Shown: piece by piece, positions 18,194-27,673 of the stretch | How positions within the stretch are numbered: the first letter of the stretch is position 1 | How the letters are laid out: each line of letters begins with the position of its first letter | From: Thermomonas carbonis | Lineage (GTDB): Bacteria; Pseudomonadota; Gammaproteobacteria; Xanthomonadales; Xanthomonadaceae | Reading direction: 5' to 3' | DNA: 64,000 nucleotides | Assembly (NCBI RefSeq): GCF_014396975.1 | Contig: NZ_CP060719.1 | Coordinates: 1,584,001-1,648,000, forward strand | The notes under the pieces: model-generated | Databases searched by the model: none | Told to the model about the DNA's origin: nothing | The model's input: only the letters and a program-made list of their open reading frames with translations | Position numbers and translations under genes: made by a program

Positions 18194-21019
18194 TCATCGC
18201 AGTTCCCCGGTGCGGGTGGAGCGGGTGCCAGGCTGCAGCACGCCCATGCGCGAGCTGCGCGTGCGCGAGGGCTTGATCGTGCCCAGCATCGACAGGATCA
18301 GCATCGCCCCGCCGAACACCACCAGGTACACGCCGGTATCGAACACCATCGCACTGGCCAGCGGCAGTTCGCCAACGAGTGGAAGCCAAGGCTCCGCATG
18401 CCCGCTGGTCAGGAACGGCAGGCCGAACACCAGTGGCGCGATGCCGCCGATCGCGGCCACCACAAGGCCCACGCCGATGCAGCGGACGTAGTCGAAGCCG
18501 AACCGCGACTCCACCGAGGCCGCGCCCTGGATCACGTACTGGATCAGCAGCGGCACCGCCAGCACCAGCCCGGCGATGAAGCCGCCGCCGGGCGCGTTGT
18601 GGCCGCGCAGGAACAGGAACACCGACACCGTCAGGGTCAGCGGGAACATCAGCTGGGCGAGGTCGGCCGGCACCGGCAACTGCACCGGCGGCCCCGGCAT
18701 CACCCGCTCCGGCAACAGCCGGGTGCGTCGCAGCAGCGCGTGCACGATCAGCGCGGCGATGGCGAACACGGTGATCTCGCCGAAGGTATCGAAGCCGCGG
18801 AAGTCGACCAGGATCACGTTGACCACGTTGCGGCCGTAGGCCTCCGGCAGCGAGCGCGCGAGCATTTCCGCGCCGGCGGGATCGGGTGCGCCGCGGGTCA
18901 TCACCGCATACGCCAGCAGGCCGATGCCCAGGCCGGCCGCGCTGGCCACGGCGATATCGCGCAGGCGTCGGCGCGGGGTGCGTTCCGGCGGCGAACGCGG
19001 TGGCAGGTAATGCAGGCCCAGCAGCAGCAGTGCCAGGCTGACCATTTCCACCAGCAACTGGGTCAGCGCCAGGTCCGGTGCCGACAGGAACACGAAGGCC
19101 AGGCTCATCATCAATCCGGCTCCACCCAGCACCACCAGCGCCAGCAGGCGCTGCCGGTACAGGCGAATGGTGAACGCGGTGCAGGCGATCAGGATCAGCC
19201 AGCACAGCCAGCCGAGCAGCGGCATCGGTTGCGGCGCATGCCAGGCCAGCGGTGCGTGGTTGCCGGACAGGAACGGCGCGGCACCCGCGGCGATCGCCGC
19301 CAGCACCAGCCACAGCAGGCTGCGTTGCAGGCTGCCGTTGGCGATGGTGTCGGTGAAGCGATCGGCCAGGGTGGACAGCGCCTGCATGTTCCAGCCGAAC
19401 ACGCTGCGCGCCAGCGAGTGGCGGACGATGGCGTGCAGGTCCAGCAACCGGCGCAGGCCGAAGTACAGGACGAAGCCGCCCAGCATCCCGCCGATGCTCA
19501 TCAGCAGTGGCTGGTTGATGCCGTGCCACACGGCCAGGTCGAAGGTCGGTGCCGCCGGCCCCAGCGTGCCTTCGGCGGCCGCGCGCAGTGCCGTCTGCAC
19601 GGTCAGCGCCGGCAGCATGCCCACGCCGAGGCACAGCGCCACCAGCACCGCGACCGGGATGCGCATCCACACCGGCGGCTCGTGCGGCATCGTCGGCAAG
19701 TTGCGCGGGCCCTTGCCGAAGAAGGTGTCGTGGACGAAGCGCAGGCTGTAGGCCACGCCCAGCACGCCGGCCAGCACCGCGGTGATGCCGACGAACCACT
19801 GCATGCCGTCGTGCGCCTCGATCTGCAGGGCCTCGGCGAAGAACATTTCCTTCGACAAAAAGCCGTTGAGCAGCGGGATGCCGGCCATCGCCAGCGAAGC
19901 CACGATCGCCAGCGCGCTGGTCCACGGCAGGAAGCGCCGCAGGTTGCCGAGCTGGCGCATGTCGCGGGTGCCGCATTCGTGGTCGATGATGCCGGCGGCC
20001 ATGAACAGCGACGCCTTGAAGGTGGCGTGGTTGATGATGTGGAACAGCCCCGCGACCACCGCCATCGGCGTGGACAGGCCGAACAGCAGGGTGATCAGGC
20101 CCAGGTGGGAGATCGTCGAATACGCCAGCAGCCCCTTCAGGTCGTGCTGGAAAATCGCGTACCACGCACCGACCAGCAGGGTGATCGCACCGATGGTGGT
20201 GACCACGTCGAAGAACAGTTCGGTGCCGGCCAGCGCGGGATGCAGGCGCGCCAGCAGGAACACCCCGCACTTCACCATCGTCGCCGAATGCAGGTAGGCG
20301 GACACCGGCGTGGGCGCGGCCATCGCCTGCGGCAGCCAGAAGTGGAACGGGAATTGCGCGCTCTTGGTGAAGATGCCGGCCAGCACCAGCATCAGGATCG
20401 CCGGGTAGTGCCCGCTGGCGCGGATCGCATCGCCGGAGGCGAGTACCACGTCCAGGTCGTAGCTGCCGACCACGCGGCCGATCAGCAGCACGCCGCCGAG
20501 CAGGGCCAATCCGCCGGCACCGGTGATCGCCAGCGCCAGTTGCGCACCCTGGCGGGCGTCCTGGCGATGCGTCCAGTAGCCGATCAGCAGGAACGAACTG
20601 ATGCTGGTCAGTTCCCACGACACCACCAGCAACAGCAGGTTGCCGGCCAGCACCACGCCCAGCATCGAACCCATGAACAGCAGCAGGCAGGCGAAGAAGC
20701 GCGGCGCGCAATCCTCCGCGGACAGGTAGTAACGCGCATACATCACCACCAGCGCGCCGATGCCCAGCACCAGCCCGGCGAACATCCACGCCAATCCGTC
20801 CAAGCGCAGGTGCAGGAACAGGCCGATCTCCGGCAGCCACGGCAATCGCAGCGACGGAACCTGGCCGTCCAGCACCGCCGGTGTCAGCCACGCCAGCAAG
20901 CCCAGCCCGACCAGTGGCGCCAATGCCGCGACCCACGCCAGCGCGCGATCGGAGGCACCGCGCATCGTGGTCAGGGCCAGCGCCATCAGGAACGGCAGGG
21001 CCAGGAGCAGCAGGAGCAT
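18194..21019 (-). CDS. phaAB: Mrp-type cation/proton antiporter subunits A and B fused
   Basis: Largest subunit, 941 residues. The NuoL-like part (about 1-780) shows LVVSWELTSISSFLLIGYW and KSAQFPFHFWLPQAMAAPTPVSAYLHSAT motifs (each typical of this family). The end (about 800-930) carries the MnhB domain, with SVFLFLRGHNAPGGGFIAGL. An A-B fusion followed by C-G is the group-2 (Pha) arrangement. The operon should export Na+ or K+ in exchange for protons and help in alkaline or salty conditions. The start is taken at the ATG at 21019 (MLLLLLALPFLMALAL); the open frame extends further but codes no plausible extra domain. Confidence 0.9.
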   Translation of the reverse strand: MLLLLLALPFLMALALTTMRGASDRALAWVAALAPLVGLGLLAWLTPAVLDGQVPSLRLPWLPEIGLFLHLRLDGLAWMFAGLVLGIGALVVMYARYYLSAEDCAPRFFACLLLFMGSMLGVVLAGNLLLLVVSWELTSISSFLLIGYWTHRQDARQGAQLALAITGAGGLALLGGVLLIGRVVGSYDLDVVLASGDAIRASGHYPAILMLVLAGIFTKSAQFPFHFWLPQAMAAPTPVSAYLHSATMVKCGVFLLARLHPALAGTELFFDVVTTIGAITLLVGAWYAIFQHDLKGLLAYSTISHLGLITLLFGLSTPMAVVAGLFHIINHATFKASLFMAAGIIDHECGTRDMRQLGNLRRFLPWTSALAIVASLAMAGIPLLNGFLSKEMFFAEALQIEAHDGMQWFVGITAVLAGVLGVAYSLRFVHDTFFGKGPRNLPTMPHEPPVWMRIPVAVLVALCLGVGMLPALTVQTALRAAAEGTLGPAAPTFDLAVWHGINQPLLMSIGGMLGGFVLYFGLRRLLDLHAIVRHSLARSVFGWNMQALSTLADRFTDTIANGSLQRSLLWLVLAAIAAGAAPFLSGNHAPLAWHAPQPMPLLGWLCWLILIACTAFTIRLYRQRLLALVVLGGAGLMMSLAFVFLSAPDLALTQLLVEMVSLALLLLGLHYLPPRSPPERTPRRRLRDIAVASAAGLGIGLLAYAVMTRGAPDPAGAEMLARSLPEAYGRNVVNVILVDFRGFDTFGEITVFAIAALIVHALLRRTRLLPERVMPGPPVQLPVPADLAQLMFPLTLTVSVFLFLRGHNAPGGGFIAGLVLAVPLLIQYVIQGAASVESRFGFDYVRCIGVGLVVAAIGGIAPLVFGLPFLTSGHAEPWLPLVGELPLASAMVFDTGVYLVVFGGAMLILSMLGTIKPSRTRSSRMGVLQPGTRSTRTGELR

Positions 21020-21111
21020 CGGGGATCCGTGGAAGCGAGCGGCGAGCCGACAGCCGCGTCCGTTCGAGTTTAACCGATGCCATCGCGCTGCCCGCCCTCG
21101 GTATCCTGTGC

Positions 21112-21126
21112 GCATGCAATGCATGC
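21112..21126. promoter_or_regulatory. Perfect palindrome GCATGCA-A-TGCATGC in a divergent promoter region
   Basis: A 15-base perfect inverted repeat (7-base arms, 1-base centre) lies in the 135-base gap between the antiporter operon and the epimerase-like gene, 29 bases before the latter. It could be an operator; no regulator is next to it. Confidence 0.4.
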
Positions 21127-21154
21127 AACACCTCCCCTCACGCCAACCCGCGCA

Positions 21155-22027
21155 ATGAAGACCGCCCTGGTGTTCGGTGCCAGCGGCCAGATCGGCCTGC
21201 CGCTGCTGGATCGGTTGGGCGATGCCGGCTGGCGGGTGCATGCGCTGTCGCGGCAGGCGCGCTCGGACACGCCGGGCCGGCACTGGCTGCAGGGCGACTT
21301 CGCGCGGATGCCGGCATTGCCTCGCGAGGTGGATGCGCTTTTCAGCTGCGGTCCGCTGGATCTGTTCGCGCGCTGGTACGCCACGGCAACCATCGCGTCG
21401 CCGCGGGTAATCGCGTTCGGCTCGACCAGCGCCACCAGCAAGCATGCCTCCGACGACGAACACGAACGCGATCTCGCTCGTCGCCTGCTCGGCGCGGAAG
21501 CGGCGGTGTTCCAAGCCAGCGAGCAGCGCGGTGCCAGCGCGACGATGCTGCGCCCGACCCTGGTCTACGGCGTCGGCCGCGACGCCAGCCTGACCCGCAT
21601 CGCCGGCATGGCCCGCCGCTGGGGCCGCTTCGTGTTGCCGCGTCGCGCCGATGGCCTGCGCCAGCCAGTGCATGTGCAGGACCTGGCCGATGCCGCGTTC
21701 GCCGCCAGCTTGGCGGCGGTCACCGCCGGCCGCAGTTACGAACTGCCCGGCGGCGAAACCTTGGCCTACCGCGAGATGGTGCGCCGCGTGTTGGCCTGCC
21801 TGGATCCGCCGCTGCCGCTGCTGGAATTGCCGATGCCGCTGTTCCGCGCCGCGCTGGCCGCTGCGCAGGCGCGTGGGGTGGCACGCAATCTCACGCCCGC
21901 CGCGGTGGCACGCATGCGCGAGGACCTCGCCTTCGACGCCGCGCCGGCGCGGCGCGACTTCGGCTACGCGCCGCGCGGGTTCCGGCCCGAGTCGCGTATG
22001 TTCGACGCGCCCGACCGCAGCGACTGA
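21155..22027 (+). CDS. NAD(P)-dependent epimerase/dehydratase-like protein
   Basis: Short-chain (extended SDR, atypical) protein of 290 residues. The Rossmann dinucleotide motif is at the N-terminus (MKTALVFGASGQIGLPLLDR), followed by IAFGSTSATSK and a substrate-domain stretch LRPTLVYGVGRD. Proteins of this kind act on sugar nucleotides or as ubiquinone-complex chaperones; the substrate cannot be read from sequence. The start at 21155 places the glycine motif right at the N-terminus. It is divergent from the antiporter operon. Confidence 0.8.
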   Translation: MKTALVFGASGQIGLPLLDRLGDAGWRVHALSRQARSDTPGRHWLQGDFARMPALPREVDALFSCGPLDLFARWYATATIASPRVIAFGSTSATSKHASDDEHERDLARRLLGAEAAVFQASEQRGASATMLRPTLVYGVGRDASLTRIAGMARRWGRFVLPRRADGLRQPVHVQDLADAAFAASLAAVTAGRSYELPGGETLAYREMVRRVLACLDPPLPLLELPMPLFRAALAAAQARGVARNLTPAAVARMREDLAFDAAPARRDFGYAPRGFRPESRMFDAPDRSD

Positions 22028-22030
22028 GCG

Positions 22031-22933
22031 TTACAACTCTTCGGCCGATGGCAATACGCGCTGGCGCACGCCGGCACGCAACGCGACCACCAGCACGCCG
22101 CCCAGCACCATCGCCCCGCCGATCCACAGCGCAGGCCCCGGGCGGTCGCCCCAGAACACGATGCCCAGCACGATCGCGAGCACCGGCGTGAGCAGCAGGT
22201 AGGGCGTGACCGTCGCCACCGGGTGCCGCTGCACCAGCCAGTAGAACACCCCGTGGCCGAGCAGCGACGAGAACACCGCGGCGTAGATCGCGGCACCCCA
22301 TGCGATCCCGCTGGCATCGCGCAGCGCGACGAAGCTGCCGGGTTCGAACACCGCGCTGACCGCCAGCAGCGGCAACAGGCTGAGCACCGCGGTCCAGCCC
22401 TGCTGGTCGACCATGCGCACGTCCTTCAGCCCGCGCATCAGCACGGTGCCGATCGCCACCATCAACGACGAACCCATCATCACGAACAGGGCCGCCGGCT
22501 GCGCCAGCACCATTGGATCGAAGCCCAGAACCAGCACGCCGGCGAAGCTGATCGCCACGCCCACGCCGGTGCGCCAGCCGAAGCGCTCGCCCAGCACCCA
22601 CCACGCCAGCAGCACCGCCATCGGCACATAGACCTGGGTGACGATCGCCGGCGAGGACAGGTCGCCGGCCAGTTTCAGTGCCAGGAAGCTGGTGCCGAAG
22701 TGCAGTACGCCGTTGAGCATCGCCACCGCGAACAGCCGCGTCCATTGCGCGCGCGGTGGCACCCGCATGAACCCCACCAGCAGCGCGGCCAGCAGGCCCA
22801 TGCGCATCGCGGTGAACAGGAACGGCGGCACCTCGCGCAGGGCATGCGCGGAGGTCAGGAAATTTGTCGCCCAGAACAGGCAGATCAGCAGGACCAGGAC
22901 GAGGTCGCGCCCGCGCAACCCCGTCGCGGTCAT
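22031..22933 (-). CDS. EamA/DMT-family transporter
   Basis: Inner-membrane drug/metabolite transporter, 300 residues with ten predicted helices in two EamA repeats (about 8-140 and 155-290). It starts MTATGLRGRDLVLVLLICLF. The substrate is unknown; relatives export amino acids or other small metabolites. It runs toward the epimerase gene, with only 3 bases between the stops, and lies 7 bases downstream of the DUF962 gene, so those two are probably one transcript. Confidence 0.85.
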   Translation of the reverse strand: MTATGLRGRDLVLVLLICLFWATNFLTSAHALREVPPFLFTAMRMGLLAALLVGFMRVPPRAQWTRLFAVAMLNGVLHFGTSFLALKLAGDLSSPAIVTQVYVPMAVLLAWWVLGERFGWRTGVGVAISFAGVLVLGFDPMVLAQPAALFVMMGSSLMVAIGTVLMRGLKDVRMVDQQGWTAVLSLLPLLAVSAVFEPGSFVALRDASGIAWGAAIYAAVFSSLLGHGVFYWLVQRHPVATVTPYLLLTPVLAIVLGIVFWGDRPGPALWIGGAMVLGGVLVVALRAGVRQRVLPSAEEL

Positions 22934-22940
22934 GGTGCGG

Positions 22941-23441
22941 TCACCACTGGATGCCGAGCTTGCGATACAGCTTCGACAGCACCCAGGCCGGGCCGATCAG
23001 CAGGTACTTGAGGTCGGTGAAGAAGCTCGGCTTCTTGCCTTCGTACAACTTGCTGTGGCCGATGAACTGCGCGATCCACGCGACCACGAACACGCCCAAG
23101 GCCAGCTTGAACAGGCCGGGCGTGCCCAACGTGTCGTGCAGCCAGCGGGTCATCCATGCCATCGCCACGAACACCGCCAGCATGCCGAAGCCGATCGCCC
23201 GCGATGCGCGGTAATAGAACATCCAGCCGCCGAACATCGCCAGCGCGGCCCACAGGCCGGCATTGAACAGCGTGCCCGGCACCGGGATGCACCACAGCAG
23301 GCCGATCACGCTCCACAGGATCAGCGGCACCGCGAATACATGGATGCGTTGGTTCATCAGGTTCACGTGGTCGCTGGAGTAATGCGCGAACCAGTGGTCG
23401 ATGGGGCGGTTGCCGGCTTCTTGATGCACGGTTGCGTTCAT
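22941..23441 (-). CDS. DUF962/Mpo1-like membrane protein
   Basis: 166-residue protein with four to five hydrophobic helices. It begins MNATVHQEAGNRPIDHWFAH, and YSSDHVNLMNQRIHVFAVPL matches the DUF962 family. The yeast member Mpo1 is an iron-dependent dioxygenase of 2-hydroxy fatty acids, and the His pairs here (DHVN, NQRIHVFAVP, FIGHSKLYEGKKPSFF) are compatible. A GGAGAC ribosome site precedes the ATG at 23441. It is likely co-transcribed with the EamA gene. Confidence 0.82.
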   Translation of the reverse strand: MNATVHQEAGNRPIDHWFAHYSSDHVNLMNQRIHVFAVPLILWSVIGLLWCIPVPGTLFNAGLWAALAMFGGWMFYYRASRAIGFGMLAVFVAMAWMTRWLHDTLGTPGLFKLALGVFVVAWIAQFIGHSKLYEGKKPSFFTDLKYLLIGPAWVLSKLYRKLGIQW

Positions 23442-23519
23442 GCTGTCTCCGGTCTGCGCGTGCGCATGGCGAGGATACTCCAACCGGCGCACGATGGATA
23501 AGTCGGGTGACTTGTGCAG

Positions 23520-23556
23520 TAGGAAAATTCCTAACTCAAAACAGGGAGAATTCCTA
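23520..23556. promoter_or_regulatory. Paired TTCCTA boxes upstream of the secreted-protein gene
   Basis: The palindrome TAGGAA-AA-TTCCTA (23520-23533) is followed 23 bases later by a second AATTCCTA half (to 23556). It lies about 60-100 bases before the secreted-protein gene in AT-richer DNA. The spacing of about two helix turns is typical of paired operator sites. No promoter hexamers stand out with certainty. Confidence 0.35.
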
Positions 23557-23617
23557 TTGATCTGTTTTCCGCGTGGAGAGATAAGTTTCATGAACTTCAC
23601 GAACGAAAGGAATGGAA

Positions 23618-24439
23618 ATGGCACGGGAAAACATCAGAAAAGCGGTGCTGTCTGTGTTCGCGATGGCGCTCTGCTTCGGTCACGGTTCAGTCAGCGCGAG
23701 CGATGACATCCCAACATTGGATGCCGTAATCGCGCAGGCGGACTCGGTCCAGACGTTCTACGCGATGCTGCTGCCTCCAATTATGATTCTTGGGCCACCT
23801 ATTCAATACGACCAGATTGATCCGGTCAGTAGCGAGGAAAGTGATTGCGAAAGACTCCAAAACATGACCTTCATGCTTGGATGCAGTGCGAGTGGTCTGC
23901 AGGAGCGCGATACGCTACGCAGCAAGAACTCGTATGCGGCGGGCAGCAGCATGTATCAGTTGCTTGAGTACCAAGCTCGCCCTGATACGGGTCTGTGGGC
24001 AGCCAGTGATTTCGGGAGTGCATTGAATGCATTCGAGCTTGAGTGGGCGCAGGGTGGGGATCTTCAACGGGTCTCCGAGGAATTCTTCGTGGATATTGCG
24101 GCCATCTGTAATTCCCAGTTCGCAAGTAGCGCATCGCAGGAAAACGTCAATGCTTGTATTCGCGCTGGCGGACAATTCTTGGTGGAGATGGCCAATTTCA
24201 TCAATCCGCAGACGCGCAATACCTGGGTGGATGAAGTTCTCGCAGATACGTTGCAGATCAGGCCGACTTGGAGCGGGGTCAGGTTTTCCTTTTCATATAA
24301 CGGAGTGTCTTCATCATTCGGATTCGATTCCATTCCAGCCGCGCTTCCAAGTTACAAGAAGAATCTCTTCAAGGACTGGGGTGCAAGCGGGTGCGAGAGG
24401 ACAGGCAGGCAGCCGGTTGTCCAATCGCCTGATGCTTGA
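23618..24439 (+). CDS. Secreted protein of unknown function, lower GC
   Basis: Unrecognised exported protein, 273 residues. The signal peptide is MARENIRKAVLSVFAMALCF, with a cut near SVSASDD. The mature part holds about six cysteines (for example SDCERLQN, MLGCSASG, AICNSQF, NACIRAG), which may pair in the periplasm. The start at 23618 is preferred because AAAGGA lies 6 bases upstream; an ATG at 23612 is too close to it. G+C is clearly lower than its neighbours (29 of 60 in 23821-23880 by hand count). The next gene, a lipoprotein, starts 17 bases after its stop. No XVIPCD-type secretion tail is visible. Confidence 0.65.
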   Translation: MARENIRKAVLSVFAMALCFGHGSVSASDDIPTLDAVIAQADSVQTFYAMLLPPIMILGPPIQYDQIDPVSSEESDCERLQNMTFMLGCSASGLQERDTLRSKNSYAAGSSMYQLLEYQARPDTGLWAASDFGSALNAFELEWAQGGDLQRVSEEFFVDIAAICNSQFASSASQENVNACIRAGGQFLVEMANFINPQTRNTWVDEVLADTLQIRPTWSGVRFSFSYNGVSSSFGFDSIPAALPSYKKNLFKDWGASGCERTGRQPVVQSPDA

Positions 24440-24456
24440 AAAGAAAAGGATGTCTC

Positions 24457-25248
24457 ATGAGAAAGATCATATTCCTTGCCATAGTCGCCTCTCTGGTTGC
24501 TGGGTGTCAGCCAGAGTCGCAGGTGCCAGTGGAAGTCGACTCCCAACAAGAGCGTGAGTCCTCGAAGCAAACCAGTAAGCCGGCTTCTCCTGCTTACGCA
24601 GACACTCCCGTTTCGGAGGTTAACTGGCAGGAAGAGTCGGCATGGGTGGACGACAGCGCCAAGATCGACGGGCGAACCTCCATTTCGACCGCGCGTTCGC
24701 TGGAAGAGGCCAAGTGGTTGCAACGGCATGGCTTCCTGACCCGCAGCAAGATCGATTACCTGCGAGGGTTGGGGTTCACCGAGGTCGAACGTCTGGCGCG
24801 CGCAGGCAATCGCGACGCGATCCTGTTTTTGGGTGAGCAATTCATCAAGGACGGGCGCGGTGACCTGATCGTCGGGGCGCTCGACAAGCTGATCGATCGG
24901 GAGGCGTCCATTCCGGCGCTGCACTTGCGTGCCCGCTACAAAACCTCTCGGGTCACGGAAGTGCCGGGTGACCTGCCAACGGATAGTTGGCAGTGGCGGG
25001 ATGCGGCGTTCGCGAGCAGTGATGCCAAGATCGATGTGGCGTCGGACTACTTTGCCGCGTATCTGCTCGGCGACTACCGGGGGTCCCAGATTGCGACGAA
25101 GATGTTCGCCTACGAGAAAAACGGATTGCCGCCGGTGGTTTACACGAACGCCGCACGCCTGGTGGCTGGCATGTCGCAGTCGGGACGCCCGATCACCCTC
25201 GACCCCAGGCCGATGCCGGATGAAGCCAGGGGCGCCAACGATTTCTGA
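24457..25248 (+). CDS. Putative lipoprotein paired with the upstream secreted protein
   Basis: Lipoprotein, 263 residues. It starts MRKIIFLAIVASLVAGCQPE, with lipobox Cys17. The mature protein has a low-complexity Ser/Gln/Glu linker, then helical stretches (ARSLEEAKWLQRHGFLTRSK, RAGNRDAILFLGEQFIKDGR, DKLIDREASIPALHLRAR) that look like Sel1/TPR-type helical hairpins, although I cannot assign a family. The start is at 24457 because AAAAGGA lies just before it; the TTG at 24436 has no ribosome site. It is probably translated with the preceding secreted protein. Confidence 0.7.
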   Translation: MRKIIFLAIVASLVAGCQPESQVPVEVDSQQERESSKQTSKPASPAYADTPVSEVNWQEESAWVDDSAKIDGRTSISTARSLEEAKWLQRHGFLTRSKIDYLRGLGFTEVERLARAGNRDAILFLGEQFIKDGRGDLIVGALDKLIDREASIPALHLRARYKTSRVTEVPGDLPTDSWQWRDAAFASSDAKIDVASDYFAAYLLGDYRGSQIATKMFAYEKNGLPPVVYTNAARLVAGMSQSGRPITLDPRPMPDEARGANDF

Positions 25249-25269
25249 TCGAGATGGCTTGGCGGGGGC

Positions 25270-26166
25270 TCAGTCCACCGAGATCCCCGCGAGGCGGTCC
25301 AGCGCCTCGGCGTACTTGGCGCGAGTGCGGACGATGACGTCGGGAGGCAAGCGTGGGCCGGGCGGCGTCTTGTCCCAGTCCAGCGTTTCCAGGTAGTCGC
25401 GCACGAACTGCTTGTCGTAGCTCGGTGGGCTGGTGCCGACCCTGTACTCGTCCGCAGGCCAGTAGCGGCTGGAATCCGGCGTCAGCACCTCGTCCATCAC
25501 GTAGAGCTTGCCGTCGTCGTCGGTACCGAACTCGAACTTGGTGTCGGCCAGGATGATCCCGCGCGTGGCCGCGACGTCGCGAGCGAAGGCGTACAGCGCC
25601 AGGGTCGCATCGCGCACCTTCTCCGCGCGCTCGCGGCCGACCAGATTGACCGCCGTGGCGAAATCGATGTTCTCGTCATGGTCGCCGACCGCGGCCTTGG
25701 TCGACGGCGTGAAGATCGGCGTATCGAGTTGCTGCGCCTGCTGCAGGCCCGGCGGCAACGCAAGGCCGCTGATGGCGCCACTGCGCTGGTAGTCCTTCCA
25801 GCCGCTGCCGATCACGTAGCCGCGCGCGATGCATTCCACCGGCACCGGGGTCAGTTTCTTCGTCACCACCGCGCGCTTGGCGTACAGGGTCGGATCGACG
25901 CCGGCTGGCAACACCGACGCAACCTCGATGCTGGTCAGGTGGTTGTCGATGATGTGTCTCGTCTGCTCGAACCAGAAATTGCTGATCTGGCAGAGCATCT
26001 CGCCCTTGCCCGGGATCGGGTCGGGCAGGACCACGTCGAACGCGCTGAGGCGGTCGGTCGCGACCATCAACAGCGTGTCATTGTCCAGGTCGAACACATC
26101 GCGGACCTTCCCGCGGTGGCGCAGGGTCAGGCCGGGCAAGTCGGATTGCAGCAGGGTGGTAGCCAT
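25270..26166 (-). CDS. purC: Phosphoribosylaminoimidazole-succinocarboxamide synthase
   Basis: SAICAR synthetase of purine synthesis, 298 residues, the long form found in yeast and many gammaproteobacteria. It begins [20 protein letters not shown], with the conserved [44 protein letters not shown] and [12 protein letters not shown] plus aspartate plus CAIR give SAICAR. The ATG at 26166 follows the family start; the open frame to 26415 has no support. It is divergent from the DnaJ-type gene with 115 bases between. Confidence 0.93.
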   Translation of the reverse strand: MATTLLQSDLPGLTLRHRGKVRDVFDLDNDTLLMVATDRLSAFDVVLPDPIPGKGEMLCQISNFWFEQTRHIIDNHLTSIEVASVLPAGVDPTLYAKRAVVTKKLTPVPVECIARGYVIGSGWKDYQRSGAISGLALPPGLQQAQQLDTPIFTPSTKAAVGDHDENIDFATAVNLVGRERAEKVRDATLALYAFARDVAATRGIILADTKFEFGTDDDGKLYVMDEVLTPDSSRYWPADEYRVGTSPPSYDKQFVRDYLETLDWDKTPPGPRLPPDVIVRTRAKYAEALDRLAGISVD

Positions 26167-26281
26167 TCGCGGGTGGTGGGCATCGTGGGGCGCACAGTGT
26201 AGCGGCCGCCCCATGCAGGGGCGGTCCCCCGTGGCAGCTGATGCACAGCCCGCCCCGTGGCAGCCTAGTAAGATGACCCCC

Positions 26282-26611
26282 ATGAAACGCTGGTACGGCA
26301 AATTCTTCGGACTGATCGCAGGCTGGCTGCTGTTCCGCCATCCTGCCGGCGGGCTATTGGGCCTGCTGATCGGGCATGCCTTCGATGCCGACTGGTTCAA
26401 GTCCGCGCGCGACAACCCCTACGGCGTGCTCGAAGTGTCCAGCGATGCCACCGACGCCGACGTCGAGCGCGCCTATCGCCGGCTGATCTCGCAATACCAC
26501 CCGGACCGCCTCGCCGGCGCTGCCCCGGAACTGCAGCAGCAGGCCGAGGAAAAGGCCCGCGAGATCAACACCGCTTACGACCGCATCAAGACCCTGCGCA
26601 AAAAAGCCTGA
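26282..26611 (+). CDS. Membrane-anchored J-domain protein, DjlA-like short form
   Basis: Co-chaperone for DnaK at the inner membrane, 109 residues. One glycine-rich membrane segment (about 8-31, [20 protein letters not shown]) is followed directly by a J domain (about 43-108) with the essential HPD in [11 protein letters not shown]. Full-length DjlA has a TerB-like middle domain, which is absent here. An ATG nine bases upstream (26273) is an alternative start. Confidence 0.8.
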   Translation: MKRWYGKFFGLIAGWLLFRHPAGGLLGLLIGHAFDADWFKSARDNPYGVLEVSSDATDADVERAYRRLISQYHPDRLAGAAPELQQQAEEKAREINTAYDRIKTLRKKA

Positions 26612-26682
26612 CCTGCCGTTGCCGGCAAGCCAGGCCAAGGATCCCCCATGGGATCAGGAGCGTCGGGTCAGGGCACGTCGTG

Positions 26683-27528
26683 TCAGAAGCGGAAGTTCAA
26701 GGTCAGCTGCAGGGTGTCCAGGTCCAGGCGGTCGTCACTGCGAAGCATGTCGGTGCCGTTGGCGTTGACCAGCAGGAACGGATTGGTCGCCGGTGCGGTA
26801 CCGCGGCTGACCCGCACGCGTGTGTCTTCGTCGTCCAGTCGCGTGCGCAGGTATTCCAGCCCCAGCGAGACGTTGCCGGCGATCTTGCGCTCCACGCCCA
26901 GACCGAACTGCACGCCGTCGGCGTCGCCGGAATCGGTCAGGTCGAATGCATTGGCGGTGTTGGTGGTCTCGAAGCGGTTATTGAGCTTGGCCCGGACCGC
27001 GCCTGCGGTGGCATAGGCCAGCCAGTCGTTGTCCTGCCCGAATGCCATGCCCGCGCGTGCGCGCACCGCGATGGTGTTGTCCAGCTCGCGGATCATCGCG
27101 TACGAGGCGGGCGTGGTGCTGAAGCCGCTGACGCCGTCGCGGGCGTCGTGCTTGTTGTACTCGGCGAGCGCACCGAACACCCAGTTGCCCATCTGCCAGT
27201 CGTAACCCATGCGCGCGCCGAGGGTGCTGCCGCCGCGGTCGTCGAAGCAGCCTTCGCCCGGCGTGCGGCCGGTGGCGATGCCGCCGCAGAATCCGGGCAA
27301 GAAGGCATCCGCGCCGGAGCCGGTGCGCACGGTGTCGCCGAACGTGCCGTCCAGGTTGTTATCGAACAGCAGCGTGCCGTCATCGCCGCCGCGCGGGTCG
27401 GTGTTGCCGATGCTGGTGCCGACGTAGAAGCCCGACCACTTGTCGGCTGCGTCATCCGATTGCGCCAAAGCGGGGCCGGCCGTCGCAGCCAGCGCGAGGA
27501 AAAGCAGGGTATTCCTGACCATCATCAT
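26683..27528 (-). CDS. Outer membrane beta-barrel protein
   Basis: Predicted OmpA-like/porin-like eight-strand barrel, 281 residues. A signal peptide (MMMVRNTLLFLALAATAGPA, cut after ALA-Q) precedes alternating hydrophobic strands (WSGFYVGTSIGN, STLGARMGYDWQMGNWVFGA, IAVRARAGMAFG, GVQFGLGVERKI, VSLGLEYLRTRL) and a final Phe (LQLTLNFRF), the signature for barrel insertion. A loop carries two cysteines (GFCGGIATG and EGCFDDRG). AAGGA lies before the three consecutive ATGs; any of them may be used. The function beyond a surface barrel is unknown. Confidence 0.8.
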   Translation of the reverse strand: MMMVRNTLLFLALAATAGPALAQSDDAADKWSGFYVGTSIGNTDPRGGDDGTLLFDNNLDGTFGDTVRTGSGADAFLPGFCGGIATGRTPGEGCFDDRGGSTLGARMGYDWQMGNWVFGALAEYNKHDARDGVSGFSTTPASYAMIRELDNTIAVRARAGMAFGQDNDWLAYATAGAVRAKLNNRFETTNTANAFDLTDSGDADGVQFGLGVERKIAGNVSLGLEYLRTRLDDEDTRVRVSRGTAPATNPFLLVNANGTDMLRSDDRLDLDTLQLTLNFRF

Positions 27529-27673
27529 CGATCCTTCGAAAACGTGATTGCTTACGGGTCCCGTGGATACGCGGCGGGATCGGGCCCGGATGCAGTCGGC
27601 ATCGCCGATCCTGAATGAATGGGCGGGTTCGGTTCACACGCTAGAATCGCGCCACCGCCGATCGGGGATTCCC

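Noticed and set aside
18143..21073. 976-codon plus-strand frame over the antiporter operon
   Set aside because: Gln/Arg/His-rich shadow of phaAB and phaC; no signal, domain or ribosome site.
23618..25248. Type IV secretion effector (XVIPCD) with lipoprotein inhibitor
   Set aside because: The first protein has a signal peptide and no C-terminal XVIPCD-like motifs, so I only describe it as an unknown secreted protein.
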